Part shown: positions 1 to 8,792 of the stretch, one piece after another
How positions within the stretch are numbered: position 1 is the stretch's first letter
How the letters are laid out: every line of letters starts with the position of its first letter
Assembly: GCF_027557445.1 (NCBI RefSeq)
Contig: NZ_CP106841.1
Coordinates: 2,156,001-2,220,000, forward strand
Length of the DNA: 64,000 nucleotides
Reading direction: 5' to 3'
Source of the DNA: Paenalcaligenes faecalis
Lineage (GTDB): Bacteria > Pseudomonadota > Gammaproteobacteria > Burkholderiales > Burkholderiaceae_B
The notes under the pieces: model-generated
Told to the model about the DNA's origin: nothing
The model's database searches: none
Seen by the model: only the letters and a program-made list of their open reading frames with translations
Position numbers and translations under genes: made by a program

Positions 1-2213
1 TACGTTCGATTTAAGCGAGATAGAGTTTGAACACATTCCACGCCGCCTAGCTTTTTGTCTACATACATAGCGCATAGCTTAGGTTGGTCAAAGCCAGTCT
101 GGAATTTATTGGCTGCAATCATGACTTGGTAGTCATCACTATCAAAGGCTTTACGCATTTCACGCCCTTTAAGCCCCGGGTTCATATTGCTTTCAGTGAA
201 TTTCTGGTTGAGTAGATGTGAGCTATCGTTGTCGCCTTCACTAAACGCCACCTCGCCTGAAAACGCTATCATGGATGCAATATGGCTGTACTTCTTTTCA
301 GTAATGTACTTATCAAAGGCGAGCTTATAGCGAACGGCTTCTTTACGAGAACTGGTCACAACCATGGCTTTGGCTTGCCTATTGAGTAGATGCGCTACGT
401 TTTTATTGAAATGCTCAATAATGACTACCACTTTTTGAGAGATGTTGTGCTCATGTAATCTGACCCATTGGTTAAGCTTAACTTTTGCTTTACGTGCATC
501 CACGTGTTGGTCATTCTCCAGCTTTTCTTTGAATTTGTAGACTGTGTTGTAGTTAGTGTAGTTTTTTAAGACATCTAAAATAAACCCTTCCTCAATAGCT
601 TGGCGCATGGAGTACACATGATAGGCTTCTGGCTTATTTGTCTTAGAAGGTAAGAGTTCAGGATTAGGTAGTCGCCCAAAAAGCTCTATGGTTTTCGCTT
701 TAGGGGTAGCCGTAAAGGCGTAGTAACTCAGATTACTCTTAACCCCACCCTCCTCAACGGAGTCATTTACGGCATCTTCAGCAGTACCTATGGTGTTTAA
801 GACATTTCTGAGTTCTTTAGCGGTTGAACCTGACTGTGACGAGTGGGCCTCATCCGCAATAATGGCGTAATTTCTGGCCTGTAGCACTTTACTTTTTTCA
901 ATTGCGGCAAGAACAAAAGGGAAAGTCTGAATCGTGACAATGATAATAGGTTGTGACTTTTCAAGCGCTTCCGCTAATTTCTCTGACTTAGAACCCGTTC
1001 CTACTTTGTCATTAATTCTTCCAACCACACCTTCGGCATGCTCGAATTGGTAAATAGTATCTTGTAGCTGGGAGTCGAGTACGGTTCTATCTGTGACTAC
1101 AATAATGGAATCAAACTGTCGTTTGCCTTCATCGTCTCGCAAGGTGGAAAGCTGGTGAGCAGTCCAAGCAATCGAGTTTGATTTACCAGAGCCTGCGCTG
1201 TGTTGAATTAGGTACTTATGTCCAGCCCCTTCATCCTTAGCCGCTTGGATGAGGTTAGTGACTACCTCCCACTGATGATAACGAGGGAAAATAAGAACTT
1301 CTTTTTTGCTTTCAAGGCCTTCGTAAGTTTGAACATCTTCTATATGCAAGTGAATAAATCGGCCCAAAATGTTCAAAAAGCTATCTGGGAGCAGAACTTG
1401 ATTCCAAAGGTAGCTCGTAGCATATTGATTTACATCTTCAGGAACATCATTACCCGCACCGCCTTCGCTAGTTCCTCTGTTAAATGGAAGAAAATACGTA
1501 TCATCCCCTTTTAACTGTGTGGTCATGTAGACTTCGAACTGACTTACTGCAAAATGCACCAACGCTCCACGCTTAAAGCTGAGTAAGGGTTCGGCTTTCT
1601 TCGTAGCCGGGTCGTTAGGAAGGCGTGTTTTTCGATATTGGGTAATGGCTCGCTCTACAGCCTGCTTAAATTCTGATTTAAGTTCTAGAGTAGCCACAGG
1701 GATACCGTTTACAAATAGAACTAAATCAATTCGCCAGTTCTTTGCCTTTGGGCTGCTAGGGTCTAGTGTTTCAGATGTTGTGGCATGAGGACTGTAAACA
1801 AGTTCTGGTACGATACGCAGGATGTTTTTTTGGTAATTAGCTAAAACCTCCGGGTTCAGGCTGTGTTCGGGCATAAATTGGCAGAGGGAAAACCGAGTGT
1901 TTCTGCTGCGTACACCATGCCGTAATACGCCTAAGGTTCCGTAGGTTCTAGACTGTTGGTCTGTAGCATTTATGTTCGCTTTTTTAAGTTGGGAGACGAC
2001 GACATCGCGGAAGTGGCGGTCGGTGTCGTTTGGATAAAGTCGAGTGAATTTTTCCCATTCTTTTGGCTGTGTGTTTTGGACGAAATTCAGCACATCCTCT
2101 TCATACAACGCCGTTTCCCGGTTATACCCCGCTGGCGTTCCTAGCTGCCAGCCGTTTGCTACCATCTGGTTGATGATATTTTGCTGAAAAACCCTCTCAC
2201 TAGCTTGCCCCAT
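1..2213 (-). CDS. hsdR: Type I restriction enzyme HsdR, R subunit (3' end beyond window)
   Basis: Motor and nuclease subunit of a type I restriction-modification complex: it translocates DNA using ATP and cleaves DNA that lacks the HsdM methyl mark. My reading of the minus strand from the ATG at 2213 stays open to base 1 (about 737 codons). The start MGQASERVFQQNIINQM is typical of the family. A PD-(D/E)XK nuclease core is visible around residues 160-180 (IDLVLFVNG then TLELKS). The SF2 helicase part has Walker A SAGSGKS near residue 340, IIADEAHSSQSG near 450, and FTATPKAKT. It follows hsdS by 79 bases that contain a hairpin. The C-terminal end, including the HsdM-binding region, is missing from the window. 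Family assignment is secure. Confidence 0.95.
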   Translation of the reverse strand, partial: MGQASERVFQQNIINQMVANGWQLGTPAGYNRETALYEEDVLNFVQNTQPKEWEKFTRLYPNDTDRHFRDVVVSQLKKANINATDQQSRTYGTLGVLRHGVRSRNTRFSLCQFMPEHSLNPEVLANYQKNILRIVPELVYSPHATTSETLDPSSPKAKNWRIDLVLFVNGIPVATLELKSEFKQAVERAITQYRKTRLPNDPATKKAEPLLSFKRGALVHFAVSQFEVYMTTQLKGDDTYFLPFNRGTSEGGAGNDVPEDVNQYATSYLWNQVLLPDSFLNILGRFIHLHIEDVQTYEGLESKKEVLIFPRYHQWEVVTNLIQAAKDEGAGHKYLIQHSAGSGKSNSIAWTAHQLSTLRDDEGKRQFDSIIVVTDRTVLDSQLQDTIYQFEHAEGVVGRINDKVGTGSKSEKLAEALEKSQPIIIVTIQTFPFVLAAIEKSKVLQARNYAIIADEAHSSQSGSTAKELRNVLNTIGTAEDAVNDSVEEGGVKSNLSYYAFTATPKAKTIELFGRLPNPELLPSKTNKPEAYHVYSMRQAIEEGFILDVLKNYTNYNTVYKFKEKLENDQHVDARKAKVKLNQWVRLHEHNISQKVVVIIEHFNKNVAHLLNRQAKAMVVTSSRKEAVRYKLAFDKYITEKKYSHIASMIAFSGEVAFSEGDNDSSHLLNQKFTESNMNPGLKGREMRKAFDSDDYQVMIAANKFQTGFDQPKLCAMYVDKKLGGVECVQTLSRLNRT

Positions 2214-2241
2214 ACCCCTACAACTCCCTTTTGATTTAACC

Positions 2242-2266
2242 AATAAGACCTGAGTTAGGTCTTATT
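2242..2266 (-). promoter_or_regulatory. Perfect hairpin between hsdS and hsdR
   Basis: Inverted repeat with 10-base arms AATAAGACCT and AGGTCTTATT around a 5-base loop, in the gap between the hsdS stop and the hsdR start. No T-run follows on the transcribed strand, so it is not a standard intrinsic terminator. It could be an mRNA processing or stability element or a weak attenuator lowering HsdR relative to the modification subunits. The function is inference; the repeat itself is directly visible. Confidence 0.6.
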
Positions 2267-2292
2267 GAGTGTATCTTTTAAATTTATCTTCT

Positions 2293-3615
2293 CTACTGTA
2301 ATTCAATATCACGTACGTCAATTTTCCCCGTAACCGCCGCCGAAATTAACGCCGTACGGCGTTCTTTGAGTAGGGAAATCATATCCTGACTATTTTTTTC
2401 CAATTTATCTAATTTTCGAACTCTGTCTTCTAAATAATTATGAATTAACAGCTGCTCATCATAATCAGGTATTACCACTCTAAAGCTCAACATACTCTCC
2501 AAACTAAGGCTGGCTTGATTTGCTGTACCATGGGCATTTAAATTTAAATGCTCTCTATACATAGAACTTTGTATCAACCAAAACAGATAGTTATTATTTA
2601 AATTTTCTTCAGGAGCGAAAATAACAGTATTTTGATTTAACAGACTGCCATTTAAATCAAGAGGAAGCATTCCAACTTGACCTACTGCACTGTTTTTCAC
2701 ATCAGGGGTACTGCCAACTGTACTTAAAACAATATCGCCCGTTTTTAACATTACGTTTTTATATTCATTTAAAAAAGCAACTGGAAGATAAACTCCTGAA
2801 TATTGAATAGTTTTATTTTTTATATCACTCGCTCTAACAACCTTCACACCCTCAGACACAAAATCTGCGGACTTAAAGGCAACTCCTTTTGTGGTTGAGA
2901 TTTTATGCTTAAAAGAAGTTGTTAACCAATGCTCCGGCACCTCCCCTAACCACTCAACCCCCGAATCCTTCATCCCCACCGCCCCATCCAGCCCCTTAGT
3001 CACCGCATGACTAATCACCGCCTGCCTCTTCTCCTGCAACAACTCAATAAGCCTTTCTTGCTTACTAATTAACGTGTCGATTTTGGCGGTTTCGTGGTCG
3101 AGAAATTTGGCAATTTGGACTTGCTCTTTAATTTCCGGAATAGGTAAATATATCGACCTCAGCTCTTCACCATCTACATGAGGTATACCCATACCTATAG
3201 CATATCGTCTCATTTGCTCTTCAAAGGAGCTACATAGATACCAATAGAAGTTAGAGTCAATGCGGTTGTTTTTTAAATTAGCAGCGGCCATTGTTGAAGA
3301 AAGAACCCCTTTCTTACCTTTAACGAACTCCCCTGAGTTAGAGCCATCCCAAATAATTAAAGGCTGCCCCTCTTCAACCAAGTAAAGTCCCGGTTTTAAC
3401 GGTGCGTACATTGCTTGAGCTCTACCTCTTAAAAAATCCATAGATAAATATGGGTAGAGGTTTTCTGCCGTTTCATCAAACAATTCTGCGGGATTTCTTC
3501 CCTTCGTATAATAAGCACAATACTTATTTTTTATAATAGGCCATTGACTAGGTATCTCTCCAATCCACTCAACCCCCGACTCCCTATACTCCAGATACGC
3601 TTTATATTTCCCCAT
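2293..3615 (-). CDS. hsdS: Type I restriction-modification specificity subunit HsdS
   Basis: DNA-sequence recognition subunit that directs both methylation and restriction. At 440 aa it has the classic two-repeat plan. Each target-recognition domain opens with a family signature (SGVEWIGEIPSQWP near residue 13, SGVEWLGEVPEHW near 218). Each ends in a conserved dimerising helix (LLQEKRQAVISHAVTKG near 193-207 and LLKERRTALISAAVTGKID near the end). The start codon overlaps the hsdM stop by one base (TAATG), so translation is probably coupled. The variable TRDs are more AT-rich than the conserved helices, as is usual for reassorting hsdS alleles. The recognition sequence cannot be read from this. 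Confidence 0.95.
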   Translation of the reverse strand: MGKYKAYLEYRESGVEWIGEIPSQWPIIKNKYCAYYTKGRNPAELFDETAENLYPYLSMDFLRGRAQAMYAPLKPGLYLVEEGQPLIIWDGSNSGEFVKGKKGVLSSTMAAANLKNNRIDSNFYWYLCSSFEEQMRRYAIGMGIPHVDGEELRSIYLPIPEIKEQVQIAKFLDHETAKIDTLISKQERLIELLQEKRQAVISHAVTKGLDGAVGMKDSGVEWLGEVPEHWLTTSFKHKISTTKGVAFKSADFVSEGVKVVRASDIKNKTIQYSGVYLPVAFLNEYKNVMLKTGDIVLSTVGSTPDVKNSAVGQVGMLPLDLNGSLLNQNTVIFAPEENLNNNYLFWLIQSSMYREHLNLNAHGTANQASLSLESMLSFRVVIPDYDEQLLIHNYLEDRVRKLDKLEKNSQDMISLLKERRTALISAAVTGKIDVRDIELQ

Positions 3616-5879
3616 TACGAATGCACCTCCTGCAGCAACTCCATAATCTCCTTACTCACCGCATCCAACTCCGCATCAATCTCAGCCAAGTCTCTAGGCG
3701 GCTCGTAGACGTAGAAGTGACGATTAAAAGGAATCTCATAGCCGACAATACCGACATCCTCATCGGCTTCATCAATCCTATCGCCATTAATCCAGGCATC
3801 CGGCACATGAGGCAATACCTCTTTAGTCACGTACTCTTCAACTAGTGTGTTGGTATCTAGCTCCGGGTTAAGGGCTATATTCTCGAAATCGCGTAAATCT
3901 CCATCTGCCTCAAACTCAACGACTTTACCGTTATAACTAAAGAGTCCGTACATAGGATTCGCATCAGCCTTAACAACCTTCTTAATAACCGGCTCCGCCT
4001 CTGGGTTCTTCCAGGTGACAGCGTCTAGGAACTGGCGTCTTTGTCGAGCTGTCCATTTAATTTCTGCATCTTTTAGGGCTTTTTTGAGCTTATTGTCAAA
4101 GACGTTGAAATCATTGTAGAGCTCATCGCCTAAAGCAGATTTAAGTATTTGTGCTTCACGTAATAGCTGTCTTTGCTCTGTCCATAGCTTTGGCTGAAGT
4201 AGAGTCTTGATATCTTTTTCTTTAAGCTCAGGGTAGTCCGCCTTAATAAGAGCGCGAATCTCAACTTCGTTTGTTTTCAAGTTTTCACCTTCGCCGTCTA
4301 ACCATGCATCACTATATTTTTCGTATAAAGCTGGCATGATGGCATTAAAGGGTCTAGGAGCGAAACGTAGGTTGGCGATGGCTTTATCAGTAAGCCGGGC
4401 AGATAAACGTAATGGGCGCTCAATTGTTACACGACGGTAGCCGAACTCATGGGTACCAAAAGCCTTGCTCACAACAGGAGGCTTCTTATCTCTCTCTATC
4501 GATTGCATATCGCCATAGCTTTTTACGATGGCGTTGATATCTTCATCGCTCAAATAGTTACGCTTGGAGCCAAGAGACTTACGCATTTTTGAGCCCAAGC
4601 CGGTTGCATCGATGAGCTGCACCTGACCTTTGCGCTCGTCTGTTTTCTTATTCGATAAAATCCAAACGTAAGTAGCAATGCCGGTGTTATAAAACATATC
4701 TGTTGGCAAAGCGACAATGGCTTCAAGCAGGTCTGCTTCCAAGATATAGCGGCGGATTTCACTTTCGCCACTGCCTGCACCACCTGTAAACAAGGGCGAG
4801 CCGTTGAGAATGATGCCAATGCGGCTGCCATTTTCGTCTCTAGGTTTCATCTTCTTAATCAGATGCAGCAAAAAGAGCAGGGAGCCATCTGAGACACGAG
4901 GTAATCCAGGGCCAAAGCGTCCTTCGTACCCTTTTTCTAGATGCTCTGCTTTAATCTCGTCCTCGATACGTTTCCAATCCACCCCAAACGGTGGGTTTGA
5001 GAGCATGTAATCAAACGTGTTGGACACTAGCTGGTCATTTGAGAGAGTATTGCCTAATTTAATTAAGCTAACGTCCTGACCTTTAATGAGCATATCAGCC
5101 TTACAAATAGCATAGGATTCGGCGTTAAGCTCTTGCCCGTAGGTTCGCATAACAGCTTCGGGGTTTAGCTTAAGCAGGTGCTCCATGCCCTCACTAAGTA
5201 GGCCACCTGTTCCAGCGGTTGGGTCATACGCGGTTCTAATCACCCCTTCTTTAGTTAGAGCCTCGTCATCGTCTGCAAACACCAGGTCGGTCACAAGTCT
5301 AACAATGTCTCGTGGTGTAAAGTGCTCCCCAGCAGTGTCGTTAGCACTTTCAGCAAAGCGACGAATTAGCTCTTCAAAAACTAGTCCCATGTCGTGGTTG
5401 GAAATAGTCTTTGGGCTTAGGTCACTGTTGGAGAATATCTCTACTACCTTATATAGTAGGTTTGTGTCATCAAGTAAGCCAATAAACTCTTCAAATTTGA
5501 AGTGGTCAAAAATCTCTCGAGCATCTTTTGAGAAGCTCTGAACATAATGACTTAAATTTTCTTTAATATCAGATTGCCCCATCTTGCTTAAATCCATGGG
5601 GGAAGTATTGAAAAAGGCTAAACCTGGGTCATCCTCACCTACTTTAGTGGCTCGCAACAACATCATTGCTTGAGCCTCTTCTGGTAAGTTCATCTGCTTA
5701 ATTTTGGCATGCTCTGCTAAAACGGCTTCTTTTGTATCCGCTAGCACACACTCTAAACGACGCAGTAGCGTAAATGGCAAAATGATTCGTCCATATTGAG
5801 ACTGCCTAAAATCCCCTCGAAGTAAATCAGCGACGGACCAAATGAAGGCTGCGACCTTGGAAAAATTACTGTTATTCAA
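3615..5879 (-). CDS. hsdM: Type I DNA adenine methyltransferase HsdM
   Basis: Modification subunit that transfers methyl groups from SAM to adenine N6 at the HsdS-chosen site. The longest frame opens with a GTG at 5891 (758 aa). I prefer the TTG at 5879 because GAG sits seven bases upstream and the product then begins [16 protein letters not shown], as relatives do (754 aa). In longest-frame numbering, the N-terminal helical domain is followed by SAM motif I DPTAGTGG at about 223-230 and catalytic motif IV SNPPFG at about 298-303. Both are intact, unlike the adjacent 5948-7723 protein. The long C-terminal region marks the larger (about 750 aa) HsdM class. It sits in an operon with hsdS and hsdR. 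Confidence 0.93.
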   Translation of the reverse strand: MNNSNFSKVAAFIWSVADLLRGDFRQSQYGRIILPFTLLRRLECVLADTKEAVLAEHAKIKQMNLPEEAQAMMLLRATKVGEDDPGLAFFNTSPMDLSKMGQSDIKENLSHYVQSFSKDAREIFDHFKFEEFIGLLDDTNLLYKVVEIFSNSDLSPKTISNHDMGLVFEELIRRFAESANDTAGEHFTPRDIVRLVTDLVFADDDEALTKEGVIRTAYDPTAGTGGLLSEGMEHLLKLNPEAVMRTYGQELNAESYAICKADMLIKGQDVSLIKLGNTLSNDQLVSNTFDYMLSNPPFGVDWKRIEDEIKAEHLEKGYEGRFGPGLPRVSDGSLLFLLHLIKKMKPRDENGSRIGIILNGSPLFTGGAGSGESEIRRYILEADLLEAIVALPTDMFYNTGIATYVWILSNKKTDERKGQVQLIDATGLGSKMRKSLGSKRNYLSDEDINAIVKSYGDMQSIERDKKPPVVSKAFGTHEFGYRRVTIERPLRLSARLTDKAIANLRFAPRPFNAIMPALYEKYSDAWLDGEGENLKTNEVEIRALIKADYPELKEKDIKTLLQPKLWTEQRQLLREAQILKSALGDELYNDFNVFDNKLKKALKDAEIKWTARQRRQFLDAVTWKNPEAEPVIKKVVKADANPMYGLFSYNGKVVEFEADGDLRDFENIALNPELDTNTLVEEYVTKEVLPHVPDAWINGDRIDEADEDVGIVGYEIPFNRHFYVYEPPRDLAEIDAELDAVSKEIMELLQEVHS

Positions 5880-5947
5880 TTTACATCTCACAAATAAAAA
5901 ACGGATGGTGACTTTTTTCGTTGTTGCCTTGTAATGACGGCATCAAG

Positions 5948-7723
5948 TCAACTTAGCAATGGCTTCTCTATGGCTTTTATTTCCTCTTCTAACTCAGATA
6001 TCCTTTTTTCCAAATCACATAAATTTCGATATTTGCTAACAGTAGCTAGCTGCTCGCTTTCTGTTGGTAGCGGAACCTTAAAGGACTCTAATAACGCACG
6101 GTTATTTAGATGCTTCATATTAGCCCCTGTTTCCAAACTTTTGAATTGGGCAACAGCGGATTGAGTACGCAAATAGACCAACAGGTATTCTGGCGTTATT
6201 TTCCTCGCTATTTCACTGTCTTTTAGTCGAAGTGCCACGCAGCTTTGCGATACAACAGTACTTTCACTGGGCAAACACCCGACGATAGCGCTTTCTCCTA
6301 TTGTCCCCTTCACCGAAAGCACCACATCTCCTTCTTCTAAGAAAGCAATATCTCTAGCCCTTAGATGGATTTTCCTAGTTAATGGTCCATTTACGGGACT
6401 CCAGCTCCCCAGGTGTGGTATTCCAAATTCTAGCGCACTCTTATCTTCCTCATTTTTACTTAAAGCTGATGGTCTGATTAATGAGCAGATTTGGCTGAGG
6501 GGTATCGCATTTGGCCCAATATCGGCCGGAATGTTTACATAACGGTTTGGGTTTAGCAGATACCCTTCCTCACGTACCTCTTGAATGTTTACGGTACGAG
6601 ATACCCCCTCTTTTTCTTCTCTGCCGAGAATAAGGTTTTTGTTTTCTTCCAGTGCCTTTGCGGCGGTTTCATTAAAGCGCAGTGGGATATCACTCAAATC
6701 TACCATGTGGATATCTTGGCCCTTTTCCTGGTTGAAAACCATATCCATAATCGCTATAGAGAGTGGAGTATGGCTGTAAACTCTTGGAGGCGTTAGGATA
6801 ATAGAGCTTAGCTGTTGGCCATGCTTCTCATCATCAATAATATATTCACGTAAAAGCCTTTCTTGGCCAACTGTATAAAGTGTGTTTTGACTAACACAAA
6901 ATATAGCCTGCTTAGTTATGCGTGCTGATAGCTCATGAATTAGCCAAGGTTCAAATCGAGCATAGTTTTGTTCCTTGCAGCTTTCGTTTGAACTCCACAG
7001 CTCAATGGTTTTTCTATTAAACCCACCTGAGCTTAACCCTAGAGGGGAGGTAGTTATCACATGAGTAGATTTAAGTTGATGTACTTCTTGGCTAGATAAG
7101 GCTGTTGAACTAATTTTTTTATGGGAGGGTTGTCCGTACACTATGATGAGCAGAAGAGGGAGAAAGTTTCTAGGTAGGTTTAAAATTTGTGTGTGATTAA
7201 CTTTCCATCCGCGACGAACTGCCTGTAAGGCTTGCATTCCAATAACATCAAAGGGTAGCCAAAGTACGTCCTTTTCTTCAGGCTTTTCTAACATATCCAA
7301 TAAAAGCTCAAATGTCTCAAGAGCTAATACACCACCACCATACGATGCTTGGCTATTTTGTATAAAAAACTGTTGCAGGATTTGCAGTAGGTCGCCAGAA
7401 AAAGCACCTTCGGTATCACATAATCTTTCAACGATAGTAATCGCTTTGGATAAAAGTGCTTTATCTTCATTAATGACCTTAGTGGAGAAATAGGACGAGT
7501 TCTCCAGGGGTATCCCTGCGGCTCGTATTTTTTCCCAAGCGCCATCACTCATTAACTCCCATAAGTCTTTTAGGTCTGGGATATTACTTTCAGACTGCAT
7601 ACGGCCTATAGCTAACCAAGTCAGCGCAAAAGATAAGAGTTCATCTTCCCGAGCATAAGCACGACCTAGTTCTAAAAGACTTTGCAGTGTTTTGGATAAT
7701 ACTTGTGTAGAGTTAGTTTTCAC
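5948..7723 (-). CDS. Degenerate N6-adenine methyltransferase fused to an HsdS-like target-recognition domain
   Basis: A 591-aa protein in the type I operon, 68 bases upstream of the proposed hsdM start and 21 bases after the DUF4258 gene. The start is GTG with AAGGAA seven bases upstream. Residues 1-150 look helical. About 154-345 keeps an adenine-methyltransferase outline but not its catalysis: the motif I region reads LPFDVIGMQALQAVRRG where a G-rich loop is expected, and motif IV reads ITTSPLG (224-229) where (N/S)PP(F/Y) is needed. VREEGYLLNPNRYV (383-396) matches the end of HsdM-type domains. About 400-570 resembles one HsdS TRD (DVVLSVKGTIGESAI, TGANMKHLNNRALLESFKVPLP), followed by a short coiled coil. 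It is probably a non-catalytic DNA-binding or accessory subunit. The fold is inferred by eye. Confidence 0.65.
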   Translation of the reverse strand: MKTNSTQVLSKTLQSLLELGRAYAREDELLSFALTWLAIGRMQSESNIPDLKDLWELMSDGAWEKIRAAGIPLENSSYFSTKVINEDKALLSKAITIVERLCDTEGAFSGDLLQILQQFFIQNSQASYGGGVLALETFELLLDMLEKPEEKDVLWLPFDVIGMQALQAVRRGWKVNHTQILNLPRNFLPLLLIIVYGQPSHKKISSTALSSQEVHQLKSTHVITTSPLGLSSGGFNRKTIELWSSNESCKEQNYARFEPWLIHELSARITKQAIFCVSQNTLYTVGQERLLREYIIDDEKHGQQLSSIILTPPRVYSHTPLSIAIMDMVFNQEKGQDIHMVDLSDIPLRFNETAAKALEENKNLILGREEKEGVSRTVNIQEVREEGYLLNPNRYVNIPADIGPNAIPLSQICSLIRPSALSKNEEDKSALEFGIPHLGSWSPVNGPLTRKIHLRARDIAFLEEGDVVLSVKGTIGESAIVGCLPSESTVVSQSCVALRLKDSEIARKITPEYLLVYLRTQSAVAQFKSLETGANMKHLNNRALLESFKVPLPTESEQLATVSKYRNLCDLEKRISELEEEIKAIEKPLLS

Positions 7724-7744
7724 TGTTGCTATTCCTTGTTTTTC

Positions 7745-8023
7745 TTAATGACGGTGTGAAACTGTTAATACAGCGTCGTTTTCTACGTTAACAACTGCAT
7801 AGACACCTTGTATCTTGTCTAGCAAAGGGACGGGGCCCAGTAGTTTCTCAAGCTTTTTAATTGAGCGTTTATTCATAAAGTATCGGATTCCGCCTCTTCC
7901 GTCATACTCTTTTTGCCCATATCCGAGGACTAGGGGTAGGTAGTCCTGAGTAATACCCCTTTGCTGCATACGCGTTTTGGCGTGGTTGGATACTTTATAT
8001 TGCACTGGTCTTGAGTAGCTCAT
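7745..8023 (-). CDS. DUF4258-type small protein
   Basis: Small basic protein of 92 aa, first gene of the restriction-modification operon. The start chosen is the ATG at 8023, because a strong GGAGG lies five bases upstream; a longer frame opens at 8044. It shows the DUF4258 pattern: an N-terminal HAKTRMQQRGI motif and a C-terminal strand VVNVENDAVLTVSHRH. DUF4258 is a compact RelE/BrnT-like fold with poorly defined function; some relatives are annotated as toxins, but no antitoxin partner is evident here. It precedes the methyltransferase-like gene by 21 bases, suggesting cotranscription. The divergent neighbour is the 8179 gene. Confidence 0.6.
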   Translation of the reverse strand: MSYSRPVQYKVSNHAKTRMQQRGITQDYLPLVLGYGQKEYDGRGGIRYFMNKRSIKKLEKLLGPVPLLDKIQGVYAVVNVENDAVLTVSHRH

Positions 8024-8062
8024 AGCCGCCTCCGTAATCATCATGATTTAAATAGTATCATT

Positions 8063-8077
8063 CTACTTTTTAAAAGT
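8063..8077. promoter_or_regulatory. Palindrome in the divergent promoter region of the RM operon
   Basis: TACTTTT-T-AAAAGTA, a perfect 7-base inverted repeat about 40 bases before the DUF4258 start and about 100 before the 8179 gene. Its position suits an operator controlling the defence operon; the binding protein is unknown. Confidence 0.4.
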
Positions 8078-8178
8078 AAATCCTACTATCAATCTTTGTT
8101 GTTTTTGTTAACGGGCGTTATATGTAATAATTAGTTTCAAGAAAAATAAGCTACTTAACCATATATAGGAAATAAACC

Positions 8179-8442
8179 ATGCTACGAGTCGGCGACCAAA
8201 TTCGATTAACCGCAGAGGAGAAAAGAACCGTTGATTTGTTTTGTGACGGGGCTAACTTGCCAGCACCTACTACTGTGCAAGAGCTTGAGAAGATTTTGTT
8301 AGATGCGAAGGCTTGCTATGAACAGGAGAATCAATTTGACGATAACCCTGAAGCAAAGCTTTTAGCAGTGATGGCGGAAGACTTTTACCATCAACTTATG
8401 GGGCTTCCTTGTGTCGCCGATGAAATGAATGATAAGGCCTGA
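8179..8442 (+). CDS. Uncharacterised small acidic protein, last residues altered by IS insertion
   Basis: I do not recognise this 87-aa protein (MLRVGDQIRLTAEEKR...). It is acidic and mostly helical in composition, with no signal peptide or membrane segment. AGGAAA lies a few bases before the ATG. It is divergent from the type I operon. The IS3-family element begins at 8430 inside its last codons. Removing the element and one GAA copy restores a product ending ADEMNA instead of ADEMNDKA, so the insertion changed only the C-terminal tip and the gene is probably still functional. A role linked to the restriction locus is possible from position alone. Confidence 0.55.
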   Translation: MLRVGDQIRLTAEEKRTVDLFCDGANLPAPTTVQELEKILLDAKACYEQENQFDDNPEAKLLAVMAEDFYHQLMGLPCVADEMNDKA

Positions 8443-8495
8443 CTAACCCCGACACTTTTTATGGTAAAAAGATGAACAACCATAAGGGGTTAAAC

Positions 8496-8792
8496 ATGAG
8501 CAAAGGCTACCGTTATTCAGATGAGTTTAAGCAAGAAGCTGTCAACCAAGTGACCATCCATGGTTATGCTGTTGTAGACGTTGCTACGCGCTTAGGCATC
8601 AGTGATAAGACGCTGTACAACTGGATTAAGATCTTTTCCAAACCGGTTAAAAAACGACTGGAAGATAATGATTTACAAACAGAAATCGCCCGTTTAAAGC
8701 GCGAACTGAAGCGTGTTGAGCAAGAGCGCAACATCTTAAAGGAAGCCGCCGTGTTCTTTGCCAGCGAGTCAAAGAACGGTACGCGTTCATAA
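8496..8792 (+). CDS. IS3-family transposase OrfA
   Basis: 98-aa DNA-binding half of the transposase. A helix-turn-helix (KQEAVNQVTIHGYAVVDVA then GISDKTLYNWIK) is followed by a leucine-zipper-like coil (DLQTEIARLKRELKRVEQER). The ATG at 8496 is preferred over 8472 because AAGGGG lies just upstream. The end overlaps the orfB frame, where a -1 ribosomal frameshift would normally create the OrfAB transposase. Confidence 0.85.
   Translation: MSKGYRYSDEFKQEAVNQVTIHGYAVVDVATRLGISDKTLYNWIKIFSKPVKKRLEDNDLQTEIARLKRELKRVEQERNILKEAAVFFASESKNGTRS

Noticed and set aside
1218-1514. Plus-strand open frame inside hsdR
   Set aside because: Antisense to conserved HsdR coding sequence; composition is that of a shadow frame.
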